Source: DASQVO01 sp035640715 (GTDB lineage Bacteria > Actinomycetota > Actinomycetes > Streptosporangiales > Streptosporangiaceae). Taken from it: 26,863 nucleotides of DNA. Each line of letters begins with the position of its first letter. Position 1 is the first letter of the stretch. Shown piece by piece: positions 21,478 through 26,863 of the stretch. The stretch spans positions 1-26,863 of the forward strand of contig DASQVO010000096.1 in assembly GCA_035640715.1 (NCBI GenBank), in the 5' to 3' direction. Below the pieces are notes generated by a model. The model saw only the letters and a list, made by a program, of their open reading frames with translations. It did not search any database and was not told the origin of the DNA. The position numbers and the translations under genes were made by a program.

Positions 21478-22590
21478 ATGGGTGAACATGTGCTGGCAGC
21501 AGTGAGGACGGGGCCGGGCCGTACCGAGCTCCGCGAGTTCCCGATGCCCGACATCCCCGACGACGCCGCCCTGCTCAAGGTGGAAGTCGCCGGGATCTGC
21601 GGGACCGACGTGAAGATGTACGCGAAGCCGCCGTTCAGCGACCCCGTCATCATGGGGCACGAGAATATCGGCGTCATCGCCCGGGCCGGGCGCACCTTCG
21701 CCGAGCGGCAGGGTCTGCGCGAGGGGGACCGCGTCTTCGTCGAGCATTACGTCGGCTGCTTTCGCTGCGAGTGGTGCCGGATCGGGGAATACCGGCACTG
21801 CGAGGCGACCGACTGGCGCACGAACCCGGACGCGCGCCGCTACGGCTACACCACCTCAGAGAACCCATACCACCTGTGGGGCGGGTTCGCCCAGTACATG
21901 TTCCTGCCCTGGAACGCCATCGTGCACAAGGTGCCCGACGGGGTCTCGGCCGAGCTGGCTGGCATCTCCACGCCGCTGTCCAACGGCATCGAGTGGGCGC
22001 TGTTCGCCGCCGGCGTGGGCTACGACTCCACCGTCCTGATCCAGGGCCCGGGTCAGCAAGGACTCTCACAGACGGTGGCCTGCAAGCAGGCCGGCGCCTC
22101 GCTCATCATCGTCACCGGCACCACCAGGGACGCGGCGCGGCTGGAGCTCGCGAAGAAGCTAGGCGCGGATTACGTGATCGACGTCCAGACTGAGGACGCG
22201 CCTGGGCGGATCAGAGAGATCACCGGCGGCAAGGGCGTCGACATCGTGCTCGACTGCACCTCCGGTGCCGGCGTCGCGCCGGTGCTGCTCGGCATCGACG
22301 CGCTGAAGCGGCGCGAAGGCACCCTGCTGATCCAGGGCGAGCTGGCCGCGTTCCCCGACTTCCCGGTGAAGAAGGTGACCGAGAAGGCCATCACGATCAA
22401 GAGCGCTCGCGGGCACAGTTTCCGGGCCTGCGAGCTCGCGCTGCGCCAGCTAGCCTCGGGGCGGTTCCCGCTGGACCTGCTGACCACCCACAGGTTCGGC
22501 CTCAGCCAGGTGGACCGTGCTATCCGGGCGGTCGGCGGCGAGGTCGGGGAAGATGTTGTCCACGTTTCGCTGCTGCCGTGGGAGGACTGA
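21478..22590 (+). CDS. Zinc-dependent medium-chain alcohol dehydrogenase
   Basis: A 370-aa MDR enzyme. The catalytic zinc site is C41 (GICGTD) and H61-E62 (MGHENIGVI). The structural zinc Cys set is C94, C97, C100 and C108 (GCFRCEWCRIGEYRHC). The Rossmann segment is VLIQGPGQQGLSQTVACKQAGA, with Gln in the usual glycine-rich loop, followed by GADYVIDVQTEDAPGRI. It oxidises an alcohol or diol with NAD(P). As first gene before ligK and ligJ homologues, it probably acts on a pathway intermediate such as a dihydrodiol or hydroxy-acid (inference). GGGAG lies about 10 nt before ATG 21478. The open frame extends further upstream, but that part overlaps the operator region. One base separates it from the LigK gene. 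Confidence 0.92.
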   Translation: MGEHVLAAVRTGPGRTELREFPMPDIPDDAALLKVEVAGICGTDVKMYAKPPFSDPVIMGHENIGVIARAGRTFAERQGLREGDRVFVEHYVGCFRCEWCRIGEYRHCEATDWRTNPDARRYGYTTSENPYHLWGGFAQYMFLPWNAIVHKVPDGVSAELAGISTPLSNGIEWALFAAGVGYDSTVLIQGPGQQGLSQTVACKQAGASLIIVTGTTRDAARLELAKKLGADYVIDVQTEDAPGRIREITGGKGVDIVLDCTSGAGVAPVLLGIDALKRREGTLLIQGELAAFPDFPVKKVTEKAITIKSARGHSFRACELALRQLASGRFPLDLLTTHRFGLSQVDRAIRAVGGEVGEDVVHVSLLPWED

Positions 22591-22591
22591 A

Positions 22592-23290
22592 ATGGGAATT
22601 GTCGTCCGCAACATCCGCCGTGCCGACGCTTCGACCGCCGCCGCGTTCGCCGAGTTCGGCGTGGCCACGACCCACGAGGCCCAGGGGCGGAAAGGGCTGC
22701 TGGCCCCGTACCTCAACCCGATCTATCCGGGGGCACAGATCTCGGGGACCGCGGTCACGGTCAGCGTTCCGCCCGGCGACAACTGGATGATCCACGTGGC
22801 GGTGGAGCAATGCCAGGATGGTGACATCCTCGTGGTGGCCCCGACGTCCCGCTGCGACGACGGGTACTTCGGTGAGCTGCTCGCCACCGCGCTCCAGGCA
22901 CGCGGCGTGCGCGGCCTGGTCATCGAGGCCGGCTGCCGCGACATCCGTGAGCTGACCCAGATGCGGTTCCCGGTCTGGTCCCGCGCCGTCTCCGCCGCGG
23001 GGACCGTCAAGGAGAGCCTGGGTGACGTCAACGTCCCCCTGGTGTGCGGCGCCCAACTGGTCAGCCCGGGCGACGTGATCGTCGCCGACGACGATGGGGT
23101 GGCCGTGGTGCCGCGCCGCAAGGCCGCCGAGGTGCTGGACGCCTGCCGGGCCAGGACTGAGCGGGAGGCCACCTCACGCAAGCGCTACGCCGCGGGCGAG
23201 CTCAGCCTGGATGTGAACAACATGCGTGAGCGGCTCGCCGAGCGCGGGCTCCGCTATGTCGATGCAGCACCGGAGGAATCAGGGGACTGA
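22592..23290 (+). CDS. ligK: 4-Carboxy-4-hydroxy-2-oxoadipate (CHA/HMG) aldolase, RraA-like
   Basis: A 232-aa protein of the RraA-like HMG/CHA aldolase family. Signature parts: FGVATTHEAQGRKGLLAPYL, GTAVTVSVPPGDNWMIHVAV, GDILVVAPTSRCDDGYFGEL and the catalytic VIEAGCRDIREL (Arg116-Asp117, matching the Arg-Asp pair of characterised class II aldolases). The C-terminal half has LVSPGDVIVADDDGVAVVP. It cleaves CHA to pyruvate and oxaloacetate, the last step of the protocatechuate 4,5-cleavage and gallate pathways, and usually also decarboxylates oxaloacetate. GGAGG overlaps the end of the upstream dehydrogenase gene. The ligJ homologue follows after 34 bp, the natural previous step, which makes the assignment firm. 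Confidence 0.92.
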   Translation: MGIVVRNIRRADASTAAAFAEFGVATTHEAQGRKGLLAPYLNPIYPGAQISGTAVTVSVPPGDNWMIHVAVEQCQDGDILVVAPTSRCDDGYFGELLATALQARGVRGLVIEAGCRDIRELTQMRFPVWSRAVSAAGTVKESLGDVNVPLVCGAQLVSPGDVIVADDDGVAVVPRRKAAEVLDACRARTEREATSRKRYAAGELSLDVNNMRERLAERGLRYVDAAPEESGD

Positions 23291-23324
23291 GCGGGCCCGG
23301 CTACTGGTGACGGAGGGACGGCAA

Positions 23325-24347
23325 ATGATCATCGACTGTCACGGCCACTACACGACGGCTCCGGCCCCGCATCAGCAGTTCCGGGAGGCGCAGCTCGCCC
23401 GGCTGGCCGATCCGGTGCTTCCCGAGCCGTCGCCCCCGGAGATAAGCGACGACGCGATCCGGGAGAGCGTCGAGGCCAACCAGCTCAAGCTGCTGCGTGA
23501 GCGCGGCACGGACCTGACGATCTTCTCGCCCCGGGCGTCCGGCATGGAGCACCACGTCACCGACCCGGCGATGGCGCGGGCGTGGGCGCGGGCCTGCAAT
23601 GACCTCATCTACCGGGTGACCAGCCTGTTCCCGCGGAATTTCGCCGGTGCCTGCCAGCTCCCTCAGGTGCCCGGCGGCTCGCTTGACGACTCCGTCGCGG
23701 AGCTCGAACGGTGCGTCACCGAACTCGGGTTCGTCGGCTGCAACCTGAACCCGGATCCGTCCGGAGGCTACTGGACGTCCCCGCCGATGACCGACGAGTA
23801 CTGGTTCCCGTTGTACGAGAAGATGACCGAGCTGGACGTCCCGGCCATGATCCACGTCTCGTCGTCGTGCAACCCGGCGGCCCACACCCTCGGCGCGCAC
23901 TACCTCAACGCCGACACGACCGTGTTCATGCAGCTCATCCAGGGCGATCTCTTCGCCCGGTTCCCGACGCTGCGGTTCGTCATCCCCCATGGCGGCGGTG
24001 CGGTGCCCTACCACTGGGGGCGCTTCCACGGCCTCGCCGAGCGGATGAAGCGGCCCCCGGTCGTGCCCCACGTCATGCGATGCGTCTTCTTCGACACCTG
24101 TGTCTACCACCAGCCGGGCATTGACCTGCTGACCAGCGTTATCGACCCGGACAACATCCTGTTCGCGTCCGAGATGCTCGGCGCGGTCCGCGGGAACAAC
24201 CCCGAGACCGGTGTCCCCTGGGACGACACAAAGCAGTATGTCGACAAAGCCAGCCTGAGCGAAGCGGACCGCCGCAAGGTCTTCGAGCTCAACGCCCGCC
24301 GCGTCTACCCCCGCCTCGACGCACGGCTCAGGGCCACGGCAGCGTAA
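23325..24347 (+). CDS. ligJ: 4-Oxalomesaconate hydratase (LigJ-like, amidohydrolase superfamily)
   Basis: A 340-aa protein with close LigJ-type sequence: MIIDCHGHYTTAPAP (H6, H8), DLTIFSPRASGMEHHVTD, CNLNPDPSGGYWTSPP, VPAMIHVSSSCNPAAHTLGA (H177), FVIPHGGGAVPYHWGRFHGL (H222, H230), FFDTCVYHQPGIDLLTSVI and NILFASEMLGAVRGN (E283). These correspond to the zinc-ligand set reported for Sphingobium LigJ (two N-terminal His, one central His, one Glu). It hydrates 4-oxalomesaconate to CHA, the substrate of the upstream aldolase. GGAGGG lies about 8 nt before ATG 23325. The length equals that of LigJ. It is the last gene of the dehydrogenase-ligK-ligJ unit. Confidence 0.94.
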   Translation: MIIDCHGHYTTAPAPHQQFREAQLARLADPVLPEPSPPEISDDAIRESVEANQLKLLRERGTDLTIFSPRASGMEHHVTDPAMARAWARACNDLIYRVTSLFPRNFAGACQLPQVPGGSLDDSVAELERCVTELGFVGCNLNPDPSGGYWTSPPMTDEYWFPLYEKMTELDVPAMIHVSSSCNPAAHTLGAHYLNADTTVFMQLIQGDLFARFPTLRFVIPHGGGAVPYHWGRFHGLAERMKRPPVVPHVMRCVFFDTCVYHQPGIDLLTSVIDPDNILFASEMLGAVRGNNPETGVPWDDTKQYVDKASLSEADRRKVFELNARRVYPRLDARLRATAA

Positions 24348-24644
24348 CATCACCGCTCTCCCCGGTTCAAGATTAGCGATGATGCAACGATTGCTGTCAT
24401 CAGTGCCTTAACTGGCAGCATCGTGAGTCACTTATGCGGACCGGCTTCCTCGCCTAGCTAAGATGCCTCTTTGCTGCATTTATAATGCTATACAGGTAGA
24501 CTTGCCTGCAGGGGAAATTTGTTTACAGAATGGGGAGAACGAAATTTCGTTTTGAGAGAAAGCGGGTAAAGCGTCCTTTCTCTGCATTCTTAGCTGTTGC
24601 TTTGCGCTCTCAATGTGCTCCCCACGCTGTCTTAGGGGGAACAT
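24348..24644. other. Less GC-rich intergenic stretch with a TATAAT box and a 14-bp palindrome
   Basis: Base composition here is visibly less GC-rich than the surrounding genes, with words such as TTTATAATGCTATAC and GAAATTTGTTTACAG. A perfect TATAAT is at 24481-24486, but no matching -35 is seen. AACGAAATTTCGTT (24538-24551) is a perfect palindrome. It probably holds the promoter and operator of the former catalase gene, or marks a recombination junction. No gene is seen. Confidence 0.45.
24392..24420 (+). terminator. Possible weak terminator after ligJ
   Basis: TGCTGTCA (24392-24399) pairs with TGGCAGCA (24413-24420), 8 bp with one G-U, around a 13-nt loop, 45 bp after the ligJ stop. There is no U-tract. 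Confidence 0.3.
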
Positions 24645-25536
24645 ATGAGCAACCAACCACCAGTCACGACCACGGATGCCGGTCGTCCCATTGCCAGCGA
24701 CGAGTACTCGCTCACGGTCGGCCCCGGCGGCCCCAATCTGCTGCATGATGCCTACCTGATCGAGAAGCTGGCCCACTTCGTCCGCGAGCGCGTCCCCAAT
24801 CGCGTGTACCACGTCAAGGGCAGCGGCGCGTTCGGCTACTTCGAGGTGACCGCCGATCATGCCGTACGAGGACGCGGCCGGCTACCGGTTCAACCCCTTC
24901 GACGTGACCAAGGTCTGGCCGCACAAGGACTACCCGACGATCCCGGTCGGCCGGATGGTGCTCGACCGCAACCCCGAGAACTACTTTGCCCAGATCGAGC
25001 AGGCCAGCTTCGACGTGGCGAACTTCGTCCCGGGCATCGGGCCCAGCCCGGACCGGATGGTGCTGGGGCGGATGTTCGCCTACGCCGACTCGGCCCGCTA
25101 TCGCACCGGTCCGAACTATGCGCAACTGCCGGTCAACCGGCCACTCAACGAGGTGCACAACTACAACAAGGACACCCCGATGCGCTACCGCCACAACGGC
25201 GCCCAGCCCGTCTACGCACCCAACAGCTACGGCGGGCCCAAGGCCGATCCGCAGCGCTACCGCGATCCGAGCTGGTTTGTGGAGGCCGCCGAGATCATGC
25301 GCACGGCCTACGAGACGCACAAGGACGACAACGACTTCATCCAGCCTGGCACGCTCTACCGCGAGGTGATGAAGCCGGCCGATCGGGACCATCTGGTGGC
25401 CAACATCGTCGGGCACCTGAGCAATCGGGTGGAGCGCTTCATCCAGGAGCGCGCGGTCAACGACTACTGGGCCAAGGTCGACCCCGACCTGGGAGCGCGG
25501 GTAGCACAGGGCCTCGGTTTGGAATTCACGCCGTAG
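24645..25536 (+). pseudogene. katA: Catalase (clade-3 heme catalase) with internal deletion and frameshift
   Basis: Two catalase pieces lie in different frames. The first (24645 to about 24860) starts at an ATG with AGGGGG before it and runs through the normal N-terminus (LLHDAYLIEKLAHFVRERVP, RVYHVKGSGAFGYFEVT, with catalytic His56). The second (from about 24859 to TAG 25536) begins at MPYEDAAGYRFNPFDVTKVW and continues with RNPENYFAQIEQASF, RMFAYADSARYRTGPNY (heme-ligand Tyr) and the normal C-terminus. Full catalases are about 480-500 aa; roughly 175 central residues, with the distal Asn and much of the heme pocket, are missing at the joint, which also shifts the frame by one. The gene cannot make active catalase. 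An assembly error is the alternative. Confidence 0.85.
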
Positions 25537-25600
25537 CCAAACGAGTCTGGGTGCGGCACGTAGCGCGGGCTGTTGACGGAACCGGGGGCCGGGTGCTGAC

Positions 25601-26272
25601 GTGGGAGACATGACTGGCCAGCTGGTTCCGGATCTCATCGGGCGTGTCCGGGAGGAAGTCTCCGCGCGTGCGGGCCGGAATCGGTTTGTCGATTTGCTGG
25701 AGGCCTCTCGTGTTCCGCGGGAGCGGCTGACCTGGCTGGCTGGTGAGCAGTTCCGCATCGTCGGCAGCGACCAGCGCAGTTTCTCGTTGCTTGCGGCCCG
25801 CTTCCCGGAGCCACCGGCCGGTGAGATGTTCCTGTCGCTAGCGCAGGGTGAGCTGCACGCCCTGCGGCTGCTGTCCGATTTCGCCGCCGCGCTGGGGTGG
25901 GGTGAGCGGGATCTGAGGGCCTACGAGCCGCGGCCGCTCGCGCAGGCGTACCCGGCATACCTTGCCTGGAGCGCGCTGTTCGGGACCTGCAGCGGGGTCG
26001 CGCTGGCGATGCTGGCCAACCTTGAGGAGTGGGGTGGCTACTGTGGCCGGGTCGCCGAGGCGCTGCTGACCCGCTACGAGCTGCCTGAGCAGGCTATGGG
26101 ATTTTTCCGGTTCTTCGCCGCGCCACCGCCGGGCTTCACCGAGCAGGCGACGTCCGTCGTCTCCGCCGGTCTTGCCGCGGGTGAAGATCCGCAGGAGGCG
26201 GTGCGGGCGGCCCTGGCCCTGCACGCCTATGAAATCGCGTTCTGGGACGCGCTCGCAGACGGCCTTGACTGA
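25601..26272 (+). CDS. TenA/heme-oxygenase-fold family protein
   Basis: A 223-aa all-helical protein: RNRFVDLLEASRVPRERLTW with LAGEQFRIVGSDQRSFSLLA, GEMFLSLAQGELHALRLLSD, LAQAYPAYLAWSALFGTCSG, and the late YEIAFWDALADGL. This resembles TenA/PqqC-like members of the heme-oxygenase fold, which include thiaminase II and iron-containing redox enzymes. The specific catalytic Cys of thiaminase II is not clear, so the activity is unassigned. GTG 25601 and ATG 25610 are both possible; GGGAG is only 2 nt from the ATG, which favours the GTG. It lies 64 bp after the broken catalase and may have been co-transcribed with it. The strong hairpin at 26403-26442 follows. Confidence 0.65.
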   Translation: MGDMTGQLVPDLIGRVREEVSARAGRNRFVDLLEASRVPRERLTWLAGEQFRIVGSDQRSFSLLAARFPEPPAGEMFLSLAQGELHALRLLSDFAAALGWGERDLRAYEPRPLAQAYPAYLAWSALFGTCSGVALAMLANLEEWGGYCGRVAEALLTRYELPEQAMGFFRFFAAPPPGFTEQATSVVSAGLAAGEDPQEAVRAALALHAYEIAFWDALADGLD

Positions 26273-26402
26273 TTCGGCAAGGATCAGCTGGTGTCGTGGC
26301 TCGTTGGACGTGCCCGCGCTGCGACTATGTGCCGGGCCTGGCTCGTCCCGGTTCATGGCCGCCGGGGGTGAGCCGACCGCCGTCACGCAGGCGGTGACGT
26401 CA

Positions 26403-26442
26403 GGCCGGGTGCCCGGCGGCGAAAGCCGCCGGGCACCCGGCC
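26403..26442. terminator. Bidirectional terminator, perfect 18-bp stem with GAAA loop
   Basis: 26403-26420 and 26425-26442 are perfectly complementary around the loop GAAA. It starts 6 bp beyond the minus-strand stop at 26449 and ends the plus-strand TenA-like unit from the other side. No U-tract is present, as is common in high-GC genomes. Confidence 0.8.
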
Positions 26443-26448
26443 CATGAT

Positions 26449-26863
26449 CTAGAAGGCGATACGCCAGACTCCCCGGCCGTGAGTCGCGGCGTAGATGTAA
26501 CCGTCGGGACCGGCCGTGAGATCGTCCACGGCGGCGTTGGGCAACCCGGTCCCGAGACGGGACCAGGAGGTGGAACTGCCCCGGCCCTCGGCCGCGGTGA
26601 ACACGCCCAGGTCGGTGCCGAGCGCCAGCTTGCCGTGGCTCAGCACCAGGGCGTCAGAGGCGATGTCGGGAAGATTCCCCGAGATGTCGGTCCACGACTG
26701 ACCGCCGTTGGTCGTTTCGAATACGTGGCCGACACCGCCGCCAGGTATGAACCGGCGGGAGTAGCCGTTGAAGATGGCGTAGGCGTGCGCCGGGTTGGCC
26801 GGGTCCACGGTGACGCCGGCAATGTAGCGGTTGGGCAGCCCGGTCATGTTCACCTGGTGCCAG
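26449..26863 (-). CDS. BNR/Asp-box (sortilin/VPS10-like) repeat protein, C-terminal part, cut by window edge
   Basis: The last roughly 138 codons of a minus-strand gene are visible; the frame is open to the window edge, so the gene continues to the right. Beta-propeller repeats are evident: YIAGVTVDPANPAHAYAIFN, HVFETTNGGQSWTDIS (Asp-box, S/TxDxGxxW-like), LPDIASDALVLSHGKLALGT, DLGVFTAAEG and TAGPDGYIYAATHGRGVWRI. Such C-termini are found in large secreted glycosidase-like or xyloglucanase-like propellers and in sortilin-type proteins of actinobacteria. The N-terminus, signal peptide and any catalytic domain are outside the window, so no activity is assigned. The internal ATG at 26853 is not the start. 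Confidence 0.8.
   Translation of the reverse strand, partial: WHQVNMTGLPNRYIAGVTVDPANPAHAYAIFNGYSRRFIPGGGVGHVFETTNGGQSWTDISGNLPDIASDALVLSHGKLALGTDLGVFTAAEGRGSSTSWSRLGTGLPNAAVDDLTAGPDGYIYAATHGRGVWRIAF

Noticed and set aside
24481..24486. TATAAT as a definite promoter before the catalase remnant
   Set aside because: The hexamer is perfect, but the -35 position reads CTAAGA or similar and the distance to the start is over 150 bp. Mentioned only as part of the intergenic description.
1..26863. CRISPR arrays, tRNA or rRNA genes, insertion sequences, phage or integrase genes
   Set aside because: No regularly spaced repeats, tRNA-like cloverleaf or transposase/integrase motifs were found on either strand by reading. 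Short repeats present are explained individually.

Overview
The window is GC-rich DNA with the strong third-position G/C bias, GTG starts and GGAGG-type ribosome sites of a high-GC actinobacterium (Actinomycetota). Supporting traits are an HxlR regulator, a CUT1 sugar importer with no ATPase gene, a FdxA-type 7Fe ferredoxin, a mycobacterial-type RpiB and a DtxR/IdeR-like iron box. I cannot name the genus. No tRNA, rRNA, CRISPR array, transposase or integrase was seen.

Left part (1-12,568), ordinary genome content: the start of a FAD oxidoreductase; a SAM methyltransferase; a divergent HxlR regulator / YceI pair with a readable promoter and GGTTAC half-sites; a carbohydrate ABC importer (lipoprotein plus two permeases) divergent from a ROK regulator, with a 15-bp AT-rich palindrome between them; an NRAMP-like metal transporter preceded by a perfect 19-bp iron-box palindrome; a ferredoxin/rubredoxin reductase-type flavoprotein; a GH13 glycosidase; and a FadR-type GntR regulator.

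Central part (12,569-24,347), the most interesting region, looks like an aromatic-acid catabolic locus in four blocks. (1) Ferredoxin-NADP reductase and 7Fe ferredoxin, a likely electron supply. (2) Bicupin, SAM methyltransferase, Rieske oxygenase, an unrecognised 170-aa protein, a divergent PanB-like protein and an alpha/beta hydrolase with Cys in place of the nucleophile Ser. (3) On the minus strand, a 4,5-dihydroxyphthalate-decarboxylase-like protein and RpiB. (4) A zinc alcohol dehydrogenase, a LigK-type 4-carboxy-4-hydroxy-2-oxoadipate (CHA) aldolase and a LigJ-type 4-oxalomesaconate hydratase. LigJ and LigK imply that the products enter the lower protocatechuate 4,5-/gallate pathway and leave as pyruvate and oxaloacetate. 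No LigAB or DesB ring-cleavage dioxygenase is present; the bicupin is the only visible candidate. Promoter regions at 14,563 and 21,392 share an element, GGTA-N3/4-CTGTYAGACC. A shorter GGTATGACC lies at the 12,943 promoter. This fits control by one regulator, plausibly the neighbouring GntR protein.

Right part (24,348-26,863): a less GC-rich 290-bp stretch, a catalase gene broken by an internal deletion plus frameshift, a TenA/heme-oxygenase-fold protein, a perfect 18-bp-stem terminator, and the C-terminal end of a BNR/sortilin-like repeat protein running off the window.
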